Positions 53,720 to 61,840 of a stretch of 64,000 nt of DNA are shown here, piece after piece. The translations under genes and the position numbers were made by a program. This DNA is from an uncultured Muribaculaceae bacterium (GTDB taxonomy: Bacteria; Bacteroidota; Bacteroidia; Bacteroidales; Muribaculaceae): positions 1 through 64,000 of the forward strand of contig CAJURN010000016.1 of the NCBI GenBank assembly GCA_910589055.1. Reading direction: 5' to 3'. Position 1 is the first letter of the stretch; the number at the start of each line of letters is the position of its first letter. The notes beneath the pieces were generated by a model. The model made no database searches. It saw nothing but the letters and a program-made list of their open reading frames with translations, and was not told the DNA's origin.

Positions 53720-54268
53720 TTATTGGGCGTTTAACCTCTTTATAGCTTCTATAATTTCACCAAGTAGACAATATCGCCGAATACCTTTCCAACCAACCCA
53801 ATATTTCGAATAAAGCTCGTCATACACCCTCGGACGCAACCCCATTTTAAAGTATTTTGTAACTGTATTTGCGGAGACGCCCAGGGCTTTAGCTAATTCC
53901 GCTTTCGTAAAAATAAACTCGAATTCATCAAACCTCCCCCCATCTACAAACGAATCAAATGCCTTTTCCCCTCGCTTAACTTGGCTTATATCAATCCCCA
54001 TTTCGGTTAACTTCAACCTCAACGGGCTTATAAACTTACCTATTTTTCCGTTGTGTCGGTAATTAATCACATTGCCCGTAAAGTCCTGCGTCTTATAAAT
54101 GCGCGGTCTCTCCTGCTGCGCGATGCTATTTAGTTTGGCCGCACATATCGAGGGCGCGGAGTACAGACATTTAACAACGTCCCCACGCTCGATATAACCG
54201 TTAACAGCCTGCGCCGTCAAAAGCTCGGCCAACTCGGTTAACTTTACATAGTGCTTTCCCATATCCAA
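53720..54268 (-). CDS. 182-residue element protein with HTH-like region
   Basis: The protein starts DMGKHYVKLTELAELLTAQ and has a C-terminal segment FTKAELAKALGVSANTVTKYFKMG that reads as a helix-turn-helix with a following recognition-like helix. It lies 4 bp after the integrase stop on the same strand, so it is in the integrase transcript. A second ATG two codons in (54262) is an alternative start. I do not recognise a named family. A role in integration control or copy number is plausible. Confidence 0.72.
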   Translation of the reverse strand: MDMGKHYVKLTELAELLTAQAVNGYIERGDVVKCLYSAPSICAAKLNSIAQQERPRIYKTQDFTGNVINYRHNGKIGKFISPLRLKLTEMGIDISQVKRGEKAFDSFVDGGRFDEFEFIFTKAELAKALGVSANTVTKYFKMGLRPRVYDELYSKYWVGWKGIRRYCLLGEIIEAIKRLNAQ

Positions 54269-54272
54269 GTGG

Positions 54273-55547
54273 CTACAATTTCAGCTCGGGCAAACTGTTA
54301 ACAGCTGCTTCTTTCAGCTTATCAACTGCTCGCGTGTACTTCTCGGTGTGTTGTAGGCCACTATGCCCCAACAAACTTGCTACCGTCTTAATATTCGCGC
54401 CATTATTGAGGACGTTGACGGCAAAAGAGTGCCGCGCGCAATGCCACGTTATATGCTTTTCGATTCCTGCCCGTTCCGTCCAATGTTTCAACGCCTTATT
54501 GCACATTGTGTGAGAGGGCAAAGGAAATATAAGCTCATCGCGACCGCCTTTGCCTACTAAAGACAGCATGCTATCGTTGAGCGGTATTACAACGCTACTT
54601 GCCGCGCTATGGCCTGCCGTCTTGGATTGTTCAAACTTCAACAGACGGTTAGCAAAATCAACATTTGCGTACGCGAGTAAGCGCACATCAGCCCATCGCA
54701 ACCCAGTATATAGGCAAAAAATAAATGCGCGTCTTATATCGGGGTTCTCTCCGCGGTAGTGGGTGGCAGCAAGTAGGGCTACTTCTTCCACGCTCAAAAC
54801 ATCTTTTTTTAGCGTGCCTTTGTCTATCTTAATCACAACGCCGTTGCAAGGATTTTTGCGCATAACATCCTTTTCAACTGCCGCATTGATGATTTTCTTA
54901 AACCGCGCATAAACAGTGTGCGCGCCCTCGCCAATGAATCGGCGTTGTAAGTACTCGGTAAACTCAATAATTAAATCCTTGTTAATCGTCTCGGGCTTAA
55001 CCCTCAGTATACGCACACGGTCAGCCTTTTCCTGCTTGGCCTTTTCTTTCTGTTCTTCCGTCCATCCTGCCACGGGTATATATTCACACTCAGGGTCTAC
55101 CATAAAATCGACAAAACACACCACCGCTCTTTTTATCGAGCGTTTATCGGCCTTGTTGTAAGCGTCATAATACGCCCACATCCAATCTATAAAGTTAATA
55201 TCCTGCTCCTTTTTCAGTCGGTAGCCCTCGACATCATTTAAAAGTTGCTGCCCTCGCTCAAATCGTATCTTTTTAGCAAGTTCCAACGTTTCTTTATTCT
55301 GCTGCCGCTCCAACGGGGTTCTCGGGGCTTGCCATAGATACAGGCTCAGCGATTCACGCTTTCGCACTTTCTTCGGGTACTCTTTTCCCGTTGTTTGGCT
55401 CACCTCCATGGTATAACCGAAATTAAAATCCAAAAACAAACTTTCACGGCCATCGCTCAACACCTTTGCACCCAACTTGGGGTTATCGGTGCTATCTGTG
55501 CTTATTATGCGTGTGCCATCGGCGCGGAGACCTTTCTTGTGTGCCAT
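54273..55547 (-). CDS. Tyrosine recombinase (integrase)
   Basis: The 424-residue integrase starts at 55547 (MAHKKGLRADG); the frame is open further upstream but that part overlaps the promoter and arm-type repeats. An N-terminal arm-binding and SAM-like region (residues 1-225) precedes the catalytic domain. Catalytic residues are seen in TGLRWADVR (Arg), HCARHSFAV (His-x-x-Arg) and LLGHSGLQHTEKYTR (His and the Tyr nucleophile). It recombines the tRNA-Leu 3' end with the element's att site. Position near attR and orientation away from it are typical. Confidence 0.94.
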   Translation of the reverse strand: MAHKKGLRADGTRIISTDSTDNPKLGAKVLSDGRESLFLDFNFGYTMEVSQTTGKEYPKKVRKRESLSLYLWQAPRTPLERQQNKETLELAKKIRFERGQQLLNDVEGYRLKKEQDINFIDWMWAYYDAYNKADKRSIKRAVVCFVDFMVDPECEYIPVAGWTEEQKEKAKQEKADRVRILRVKPETINKDLIIEFTEYLQRRFIGEGAHTVYARFKKIINAAVEKDVMRKNPCNGVVIKIDKGTLKKDVLSVEEVALLAATHYRGENPDIRRAFIFCLYTGLRWADVRLLAYANVDFANRLLKFEQSKTAGHSAASSVVIPLNDSMLSLVGKGGRDELIFPLPSHTMCNKALKHWTERAGIEKHITWHCARHSFAVNVLNNGANIKTVASLLGHSGLQHTEKYTRAVDKLKEAAVNSLPELKL

Positions 55548-55576
55548 GTTATTTTGCTTTTTGTTTCTTTTATTTG

Positions 55577-55584
55577 CAAAGATA
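55577..55584 (-). promoter_or_regulatory. -7 promoter element of the integrase gene (TATCTTTG)
   Basis: The element lies 30 nt before the ATG on the minus strand. The only TTTG upstream (55610-55613) is 25 nt away and lies inside the tandem GGGTAGCCAAA repeats, so integrase binding there could repress its own gene. Confidence 0.6.
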
Positions 55585-55601
55585 ATATAAATTTTATTTC
55601 T

Positions 55602-55627
55602 CGGGTAGCCAAAGGGTAGCCAAAAAC
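55602..55627. repeat. Tandem GGGTAGCCAAA pair, right arm-type site
   Basis: An exact copy of the 26-bp block at 50153-50178, here 55 bp upstream of the integrase start and 110 bp inside attR. Confidence 0.7.
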
Positions 55628-55737
55628 AACAAAACAAATCATTATTTTTACATCTAAGGGAAAATATCAAATTTGTAAAGCACTGATTTATTGAGCTTTT
55701 AAAATCCCTTATTTTCCTTTGGAATCACGGTTATATA

Positions 55738-55791
55738 CCCACTTCGGGTACGCAATAAACCGCTTAATCCACTAAGAATAAGCGGTTTATT
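55738..55791 (+). repeat. attR, 54-bp direct repeat
   Basis: Matches attL at 50 of 54 positions. It holds the last 14 bases of the tRNA-Leu/att core and a copy of the tRNA terminator. The sequence 5' of it bears no tRNA resemblance, so the crossover lies in or after the core. Confidence 0.86.
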
Positions 55792-55960
55792 TTTTATTGG
55801 GCAGCCAAAGGGGAGCACAAAAAAACGACTCATTCATCCATTTTCTTGGCTTTTAGTCTCCCGTCGGGGCGGTCGCAGTGGCTACTTGATGTAGTACCGG
55901 TCGGCATTATCAAATCGGCAATAAATACTCTATTATCATAAGGACGAGCTGCGACTCTGC
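55792..55960. other. Decayed left end of a second related element
   Basis: Beyond attR the sequence follows the same order as the inside of attL: a degenerate GGGCAGCCAAAGGGGAGC block, then AAACGAC, CATTTT and GTCTCCCGTCGGGGCGGTCG, as at 50147-50240. A further piece, GGTCGGCATTATCAAATCGG, resembles 52484-52510. No gene is present up to 56149. Confidence 0.65.
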
Positions 55961-56090
55961 CAATAAACGGTTTGAATAACGTTTTCAAACGACCTACAAT
56001 ACCGAGTTACTCGACACGCTATCAACCTTTTACCTGAGTAACAAGATCTTTTTTTATTGTCGACGCTGAGGCCATAACTTTTTCTCTTTG

Positions 56091-56122
56091 TTTGTTATTT
56101 ATTAAAATTTAGCTTATATTTG
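56091..56122 (+). promoter_or_regulatory. Promoter of the 83-residue membrane protein gene
   Basis: TTTG (56091-56094) and TATATTTG (56115-56122) are 20 nt apart, a full match to the Bacteroidetes consensus. Confidence 0.75.
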
Positions 56123-56149
56123 CTTCGTATAATTTTTAAGACAAAAGCC

Positions 56150-56401
56150 ATGGACGAAACTCAAAAAAATTCATCTGAAAACTTCTCCCTAAAAAAAGCA
56201 CTGAAAGAAAATCCAAAAGGGGCGTTCAAAGCATTTTTATTTTTATTTCTTGCTCTATTGGCTGTAGCTATCATTATATGTATACTCCAACGTATCAGCT
56301 TTTGGCTATTAGGGGAGCGAAATCTGATTATAGGCTATATAATTTTTGGGTTCTTCGGTTTTTGTCTATGTAAAGGCGCCGCGCATCCCTCCAAATGGTA
56401 A
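56150..56401 (+). CDS. Small two-helix membrane protein of unknown function
   Basis: The 83-residue product has a charged N-terminus (DETQKNSSENFSLKKALKEN), two hydrophobic helices (AFLFLFLALLAVAIIICIL and IGYIIFGFFGFCLCKGAA) and a short tail. The ATG at 56150 lies 28 nt after a canonical promoter, which is why it is preferred over an in-frame start at 56120 inside the promoter. Codon use is more AT-rich than that of host genes, as expected for acquired DNA. No family is recognised. Confidence 0.65.
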   Translation: MDETQKNSSENFSLKKALKENPKGAFKAFLFLFLALLAVAIIICILQRISFWLLGERNLIIGYIIFGFFGFCLCKGAAHPSKW

Positions 56402-56462
56402 CGCTGTGTAAGGAGGTAACAGTTTTATAAGAACAAGAATGGAAGCCCCCTCATATGAAGTC

Positions 56463-56549
56463 CTAATCACCCGAACAGCATCCGCCGAGACGGTCGCGCA
56501 GCATCTCGAAGCGGTTCTTCTTTTCCTGCGCGCTGAATTCGGTCAGCAA
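56463..56549 (-). pseudogene. Possible 3' fragment of a chromosomal gene
   Basis: Within AT-rich DNA this roughly 85-bp stretch is GC-rich and, on the minus strand, reads LTEFSAQEKKNRF then EMLRDRLGGCCSGD and a stop. The frame is closed immediately upstream. It looks like the C-terminal end of a host gene left by recombination. The source gene is not recognised. The opposite strand has a 40-codon open frame (56439-56561) that may be only a shadow. The rest of 56402-56694 shows no gene. Confidence 0.4.
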
Positions 56550-56659
56550 TTATATCGTTGACGCCATTTTGCATAACACACTCTCTGTAAATTCGTTAAA
56601 ATCGCACAATATCCATATCATTTATTTCCAATAATTGTTATTTAAATAATTAATTTTAT

Positions 56660-56667
56660 TATCTTTG
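56660..56667 (+). promoter_or_regulatory. -7 promoter element (TATCTTTG) before the orphan gene pair
   Basis: The element lies 28 nt before the ATG at 56695 in a very AT-rich stretch. A clear TTTG -33 element at 20 nt is not present. Confidence 0.55.
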
Positions 56668-56694
56668 CATCACAAACAATAAGGAATTAGCAGT

Positions 56695-56892
56695 ATGGGC
56701 GATTTACACAAAAACTCTCAAACAAGTCATAGCCGCTCCTCTAAATGTTTTATGACTAAAGGGCAGCGCTTAGGGTGGATTCATGAGTCAAGTGAAAATT
56801 TCCATCTTATGTCGCGTAGCGCTTTCAAATATGGGGTAAGATTGCGCACATACTCAGAGGGACCGTTTTCTAATAACAAAATCGTTCCTTGA
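56695..56892 (+). CDS. 65-residue protein of unknown function
   Basis: The product is basic and polar (GDLHKNSQTSHSRSSKCF, then SRSAFKYGVRLRTYSEGPF) with no signal or membrane segment. It follows a -7 promoter element. Its stop overlaps the TTG start of the next frame by four bases. Either these are two coupled genes or one gene broken by a -1 frameshift near 56889. Unknown family. Confidence 0.5.
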   Translation: MGDLHKNSQTSHSRSSKCFMTKGQRLGWIHESSENFHLMSRSAFKYGVRLRTYSEGPFSNNKIVP

Positions 56893-57464
56893 CACCTGTA
56901 CCTTATCAACTTCGGTTTATTCAAATTGACCGAGGTTCTCGGAATAATTCCGTAGACAAACAGATTTCTGATAATCCGGACTTCACATACATTTATTCTT
57001 TTTTCGCGGAGTCTTCTATATACGGATTTTTTGTCAAGTATATAATCCGTCTTGAATGTTTCGACGACTGTTTTGCATTAAAGTACTATTGTACACGGAG
57101 TAAACATTCCCAGAACAAGTATTCCCGTGTAATCAATATCTTCAGCGCATCCGAGACCAAAAGAATTATGGAGACGTGCGCAATGGTAATTCCTCACATA
57201 CTTAATTTACATCCGATGGCATCGTTCGCCTTCAATGGTTCAAGAACCCACGATAAAGGAGGCTATATTGAAGGAAAGAACAGAACCCAAAGATATAGAA
57301 TTTATTGTGAACTTGTCAGACGTCTTTTCGGAGAACAGGTATTCTACATAAGCATGCATGATGAGGACAGTTCTTGCCTTTTTATAAACCGAAAGGCCAA
57401 TCCTGATGTCTATGAAGCGGAAAAAAGACTATATGGTCGGTTTTCATTAATTTTCGAAATATAA
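56889..57464 (+). CDS. 191-residue orphan protein
   Basis: From a TTG start the frame encodes an aromatic-rich soluble protein: FTYIYSFFAESSIYGFFVKYIIRLE, then a Tyr/Ser-rich region, and a C-terminal ANPDVYEAEKRLYGRFSLIFEI. TTG starts are uncommon, so the true N-terminus may lie in the preceding 65-residue frame if a frameshift has split one gene. Base composition is AT-rich, unlike host genes. I do not recognise a family with certainty. The context next to a decayed mobile element suggests accessory DNA. Confidence 0.6.
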   Translation: MTPVPYQLRFIQIDRGSRNNSVDKQISDNPDFTYIYSFFAESSIYGFFVKYIIRLECFDDCFALKYYCTRSKHSQNKYSRVINIFSASETKRIMETCAMVIPHILNLHPMASFAFNGSRTHDKGGYIEGKNRTQRYRIYCELVRRLFGEQVFYISMHDEDSSCLFINRKANPDVYEAEKRLYGRFSLIFEI

Positions 57465-57635
57465 GTAGGATGTACAAATTAGTTAAGGCATTGCTTATAG
57501 CTTTCTATGGTAGCCTTCCAACCGGCTTTTCAGTTCCAATGGAACCCCATTGTGCCATCAAAGCCAATTGAAATCCTACTCATATAAAACCCAATCAATA
57601 CGATAACTAATTAATACTTCCTACTTAACCCGTTA

Positions 57636-58448
57636 TTATAACAGCAGCAGGGAGGCGGCCATGACGGCCATGCCGAGGATGACGCCGATGAGGGCGGCGT
57701 GATGGTGGCCGTGGCGTTCGGCTCCGGGAAGGAGTTCGTCGAAGGAGATATAGACCATGATTCCGGCTACTGCGGCAAGGCATACCGCATTGACCTGCGG
57801 CGACCAAAAGGGCATCAGAAACAACATTCCGGCCAATGCTCCGGCAGGCTCGGCAAGTCCGGAGAGAATCGTGTAACGCAGCGCCTTGCGGCGGTTGCCG
57901 GTTGAATGATATATGGGCACAAATACGGCTATACCTTCCGGAATGTTGTGGATTGAAACGGCTATTACAATGGGAAGTGCGAGTTCTATGCCGTCGAGCG
58001 CCGACACGAAGGTTGCAATTCCTTCGGGAAAGTTGTGTATGCCTATGGCAAGGGCAAGCATTGTGCCGGTGCGCTTGAGGTGGTGGCTCGACGGGTCGGA
58101 TAGTTCGCTGAGCTGATGTTGCTCATGCGGGTTTTCATCTTCGGGTACGAGCATGTCAATCACTGCCGCCAAAAGTATGCCGCCGAAAAATGCAAGCACT
58201 GTGTAAAGCATCGGAAGCCGTCCGATATAGCCCGCGCTTTCAAATCCCTCGCATGCTTCGGGCACAAGCTCGACAAACGATATGTACACCATCACTCCGG
58301 CTGAAAGTCCCATCGCGAATGACAGCACACGACGGTTGTCACGTCGCGTGAAAAGTGTGAGCAGGGCGCCGAGTCCTGTTGCAAGTCCGGCCACGAGTGT
58401 GAGCCCGAGGGCTATAAGTATGGTGTTTAAATCCGGTATATTTGACAT
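57636..58448 (-). CDS. zupT: ZIP family zinc/divalent metal transporter
   Basis: The 270-residue inner-membrane protein has eight helices and the ZIP metal-path motifs GIHNFPEGIATF and SIHNIPEGIAVF, with a third site GLAEPAGALAG. A His-rich cytoplasmic loop (ENPHEQHQLSELSD then SSHHLK) and AERHGHHH near the C-terminus fit metal handling. It should import zinc and possibly iron or manganese. Its start codon shares one base with the stop of the PEGA gene (TGATG), so the two are coupled. Confidence 0.92.
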   Translation of the reverse strand: MSNIPDLNTILIALGLTLVAGLATGLGALLTLFTRRDNRRVLSFAMGLSAGVMVYISFVELVPEACEGFESAGYIGRLPMLYTVLAFFGGILLAAVIDMLVPEDENPHEQHQLSELSDPSSHHLKRTGTMLALAIGIHNFPEGIATFVSALDGIELALPIVIAVSIHNIPEGIAVFVPIYHSTGNRRKALRYTILSGLAEPAGALAGMLFLMPFWSPQVNAVCLAAVAGIMVYISFDELLPGAERHGHHHAALIGVILGMAVMAASLLLL

Positions 58449-60496
58449 CAGTATGATACTTTTCGGACCCTGTACCGGTCGGTCTTTTTCCCTGTTCCGG
58501 TGCCAATGGAGAGATTGACATTTTTATTGGGTCCATTTCCTAATATCATAACACCGGCTTTGGCCGAATCGTTCGCCACTTCATCCCTGGTCCAATACCA
58601 CGGCGTGGATTCCGTTCCGGTTTTGAGTTTTTTACCACCGAAAGCCTCAAGACTTTCATTTATCTTATTAATGTTTTTTGCAATATAGTCGGCCTCTTTT
58701 TCTTTCGGGAGATAGCCTGCAAGTTGCATGGCTGAGCTCCAGTCGTAAAACTGTCCGGCGGAAGTGTCATCCTCAAGAGCCAGACAGAAGTATCCGGTAC
58801 CATCGGGATTGCGCAGTACAATCCCGGTCTTGGAATATACGGCCTGCTCCGACGGTGAAAGTTCATTCCATTCCGAAACGTCAAAGTAATAATTCTTGTT
58901 TTTCCGTCTTACGGCCAAATTATATTCCGACCATGACACCCGAGGGAAGAAATCCTTTACATGCAGCGTTTCCCCGGATTTCCAACGGGCGAGCACCTGC
59001 CGGTTGCCGGCCTCATCTGACTTGGTGGCACTTGTTTTTGAGCCGAATTTAAGACGCTTGCCGCCTTGAATCCAATAATAGTCATCATCAAAAGAAATCC
59101 CCACACTATCGAGAGCCGACTGAATACGGGAGTAATTCTTTGCGATGTAATCATATTCCGCTTCCGTCAACATCGAATTTTCATATAGATTATATGAGGA
59201 TTTATAGGTGCGCGTGCCCTTGACTCCGAAATGGAAGAGACAGAACATTTCATTACCATCACCGAGCACAAGCCCGCGACGGTTATACTTGTTTTTCTCC
59301 GCTTTAGGCTGAGAAGCCCAATCAGAAGGAGTGATATAGAACAATTCACCACCCTTCGACACCGCAAGGTCAAATGCCTTGGGTGTAGTCCTGAATACGA
59401 CAGGTTTCAGTCCTGCCACCCAATCCATTGAAGAAGCCGAGTCTTTTTCGAGAGCTTCTGATATGGTGTAGGTTTCATCCTTTACGAAATCCATGGCAAT
59501 TACACGCGGCTTGTAACCGTCGGCCTGAATTGTCACGAGATGGTATCCGGCTGTGACGGCGGAAATCTCGGGGGACGTTCCGACGGGATTTCCGTCGATG
59601 TATATTTCCGCCCCGACAGGCTGGCAATCCACATTCAATGTTGCGATATGAGGCTCAAGAGCGGGAACAACAAGCGTGCGCTTGTCGTTGGCAGCAAGCT
59701 CAATCGTGCCTATCCGGCTTTCAAAGCCCGGTCGGCGCACCTCATAGCGGTAAAGTCCTGCCGAAAGTTCGCCTGCCCAGGTGTCGGTACCCCGCAACTC
59801 TTCATTAATATAAATTTCACAATTCTTTGTTTCAGGCACTACGGTAAGGGATGCCCGCACCGATTTCAAAACCACGTCGCGCATGACCTTACCGGCAGAA
59901 GTTATATTCACCGTCTCCGATGCCGGGGCATACCCGTCAGCCTCGACAGTGTAACTGTGAGAACCGTATTTCAGAAAGACACGTGCATTTCCGGACGCGT
60001 CGACCTGCTGCGGCTGGCCGTCGATTTTGAGCGACACCCCTGTGGCAGGAGTGATTTTAAGCACAAGATAATTTGCGCCCGGGCCTTTGGGTGTCTTTGT
60101 ATCGGAGACCCCGCCGCCCGACACTTTAAGGCGCATGGCGTAAATTATGCCTCCATTGAGCGACGTGACTCCGTAGTCGTCGAATTTGATTCGTGCGGGA
60201 TAGAAGTCATCGCCACGAATCTGGAACATTTTTGCTCCCGGGCACAGATACACCATATATTCGCCTGCCGAATAAGATGTCTCTCCCACCACATCGCCCT
60301 CGAAAATCAAGCCATGGCGAGGTATCTGAACCTTTACGAGGGCACATAGCTGATTGTTGAAATCGCGGCGCTGCAGGCTCACCACCATCGGGTCGGCCGT
60401 GGCCGTGAAACTTTCTACAACGAGTTCCTGACCGCAGGCAAGTCCGGCAGTCATAATCAAAACGGGCAATATGATATATCGGAGAAATCGAAGCAT
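58448..60496 (-). CDS. PEGA-domain secreted protein with C-terminal repeats
   Basis: The 682-residue product has a signal peptide (LRYIILPVLIMTAGLACG) and three PEGA domains between about residues 150 and 355. The clearest reads AEIYIDGNPVGTSPE followed by HLVTIQADGYKPR. The C-terminal 280 residues hold two diverged copies of a module with EADYIAKN-x-x-x-I and a YYWIQGG or WYWTRDE end. PEGA proteins in Bacteroidetes are surface or periplasmic and probably bind glycans or envelope components. It is the first gene of a pair with zupT; a functional link is not known. Confidence 0.82.
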   Translation of the reverse strand: MLRFLRYIILPVLIMTAGLACGQELVVESFTATADPMVVSLQRRDFNNQLCALVKVQIPRHGLIFEGDVVGETSYSAGEYMVYLCPGAKMFQIRGDDFYPARIKFDDYGVTSLNGGIIYAMRLKVSGGGVSDTKTPKGPGANYLVLKITPATGVSLKIDGQPQQVDASGNARVFLKYGSHSYTVEADGYAPASETVNITSAGKVMRDVVLKSVRASLTVVPETKNCEIYINEELRGTDTWAGELSAGLYRYEVRRPGFESRIGTIELAANDKRTLVVPALEPHIATLNVDCQPVGAEIYIDGNPVGTSPEISAVTAGYHLVTIQADGYKPRVIAMDFVKDETYTISEALEKDSASSMDWVAGLKPVVFRTTPKAFDLAVSKGGELFYITPSDWASQPKAEKNKYNRRGLVLGDGNEMFCLFHFGVKGTRTYKSSYNLYENSMLTEAEYDYIAKNYSRIQSALDSVGISFDDDYYWIQGGKRLKFGSKTSATKSDEAGNRQVLARWKSGETLHVKDFFPRVSWSEYNLAVRRKNKNYYFDVSEWNELSPSEQAVYSKTGIVLRNPDGTGYFCLALEDDTSAGQFYDWSSAMQLAGYLPKEKEADYIAKNINKINESLEAFGGKKLKTGTESTPWYWTRDEVANDSAKAGVMILGNGPNKNVNLSIGTGTGKKTDRYRVRKVSY

Positions 60497-60573
60497 AAAA
60501 AGCAGACTATTCCACAGGTTTTTCAGTTAATGCCACAAATTTAGCAATTTTATTCAGAATATCACAGTTGTTA

Positions 60574-60605
60574 TTTCCGGCAACGAATCTTTTTTAGTAA
60601 CTTCG
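60574..60605 (+). promoter_or_regulatory. Near-consensus promoter of the rml/fdt cluster
   Basis: TTTC (60574-60577) and TAACTTCG (60598-60605) are 20 nt apart, each one base from the consensus. The ATG at 60638 follows after about 30 nt. Confidence 0.5.
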
Positions 60606-60637
60606 CTTCTCATAAAAGAAAAAAATCTTTTTCAGGT

Positions 60638-61837
60638 ATGACAGAAACATATCTTGTGACCGGAGGAGCCGGGTTCATCGGCTCCAATTATGTGAAAATG
60701 CTCTGCGCACGCGCCGACTCCCCTCGTGTTGTAGTGCTTGATGCGCTCACATATGCCGGAAATCTAACATCCATCGACCCGGAAATCAAGGCCGGAAAAG
60801 CCGAACTTGTCCATGGCTCGGTTTGCGACCGTGCGCTGCTCGACTCTTTGCTTGCCGAAATTCGCCCTGACTACATCGTACATTTTGCCGCCGAGAGCCA
60901 TGTCGACCGCAGCATTTCCGACCCGGGAGCTTTCATAAGCACCAACATATCGGGCACACAGACTTTACTCGAGGCTGCCAGACAGCTGCGCGACGCCGAA
61001 ATAAAAACAGGCGCGCGGCCTTCGCTGAAAAAATATATACAGGTGAGCACCGACGAAGTCTACGGCCAGCTCAGCCTTGACATCCCCGAGGGCGAAACCG
61101 ATTCAGAACTTACAGCAGCCCTTGGACGCCGCAAGGACGACCCGGTTGTAAAATACGGTACGGGGACTTTTTCGGAACGCACCCAGCTCGACCCGTCGTC
61201 GCCCTACTCCGCATCCAAGGCTTCGGCCGACATGATCGCCCTTGCATACGCCCGCACATTCGGTATGCCCGTGTGCGTGACCCGATGCAGCAATAATTAC
61301 GGTCCTTACCAATTCCCGGAAAAACTCATTCCGCTTGTAATCAACAACCTCCTTGGCGGCCGTAAACTCCCCGTGTACGGACGCGGCCTTAACGTGCGCG
61401 ACTGGTTGCATGTTTCCGACCACTGCCGTGCCATTGACGCCGTGATTGCCAAGGGCGTCTCCGGCGAAGTCTACAACATCGGAGGATTCAACGAGAAACG
61501 AAACATCGACCTTGTAAAGATTCTCATCCACACTGCCGCCGATTTGCTTCGGAACGAATCCGGATTAAGGGAGGCGTCATCTGTTTCTCCCGACGAAATC
61601 ACTGAGGACTTAATCAGTTACGTAACCGACCGCGCGGGACATGACGCACGCTACGCCATCGACTCTTCCAAAATAATGGAGCACACCGGCTGGCGCCCCA
61701 TGGTGGCGTTTCCCGACGGAATCAAGGACACCGTGCGCTGGAATATTGAAAACCGGAAGTGGCTCGATGATGTCACCTCCGGCGAATACCGCAAATATTA
61801 TGAACGCATGTACTCTCACGTGCATAAATCCGAGTAA
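60638..61837 (+). CDS. rfbB: dTDP-glucose 4,6-dehydratase
   Basis: The 399-residue short-chain dehydratase has the NAD-binding TGGAGFIGSNYV at the start, HFAAESHVDRSISDP, the catalytic STDEVYG Thr-Asp-Glu triad and the YSASKASAD Tyr-x-x-x-Lys pair. NNYGPYQFPEKLIP follows. It converts dTDP-glucose to dTDP-4-keto-6-deoxyglucose. It is slightly longer than the usual 350-360 residues because of an insertion near residues 150-180 (rich in Asp, Glu and Arg). It leads a cluster with rfbA 4 bp downstream. Confidence 0.95.
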   Translation: MTETYLVTGGAGFIGSNYVKMLCARADSPRVVVLDALTYAGNLTSIDPEIKAGKAELVHGSVCDRALLDSLLAEIRPDYIVHFAAESHVDRSISDPGAFISTNISGTQTLLEAARQLRDAEIKTGARPSLKKYIQVSTDEVYGQLSLDIPEGETDSELTAALGRRKDDPVVKYGTGTFSERTQLDPSSPYSASKASADMIALAYARTFGMPVCVTRCSNNYGPYQFPEKLIPLVINNLLGGRKLPVYGRGLNVRDWLHVSDHCRAIDAVIAKGVSGEVYNIGGFNEKRNIDLVKILIHTAADLLRNESGLREASSVSPDEITEDLISYVTDRAGHDARYAIDSSKIMEHTGWRPMVAFPDGIKDTVRWNIENRKWLDDVTSGEYRKYYERMYSHVHKSE

Positions 61838-61840
61838 GCC

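Larger units (their letters stand above)
50093..55751 (-). mobile_element. tRNA-Leu-integrated element with tyrosine integrase, Rep and iterons
   Basis: About 5.66 kb lies between two direct repeats of the tRNA 3' end and its terminator. Recognised genes, all on the minus strand from the right end, are: a tyrosine recombinase, a 182-residue protein with an HTH-like region, an HTH_17-type protein, a winged-helix-type protein, a phage/plasmid Rep protein, a 155-residue protein and a 49-residue coiled-coil protein. A 571-bp repeat-rich non-coding region stands upstream of rep. No relaxase, coupling protein, transposase, capsid or lysis gene is seen. It is therefore a replication-capable integrative element, perhaps a small mobilizable or phage-satellite-like one. 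How it moves between cells is not shown. Confidence 0.88.

Noticed and set aside
56439..56561. 40-codon plus-strand open frame
   Set aside because: A Shine-Dalgarno-like AAGGAGG is about 23 nt from its ATG, too far, and the opposite strand reads more like the end of a real protein.
57524..57565. Imperfect hairpin GGCTTT...AAAGCC, possible small mobile repeat
   Set aside because: The stem has several mismatches, no target-site duplication is visible and no second copy was noticed in the window.
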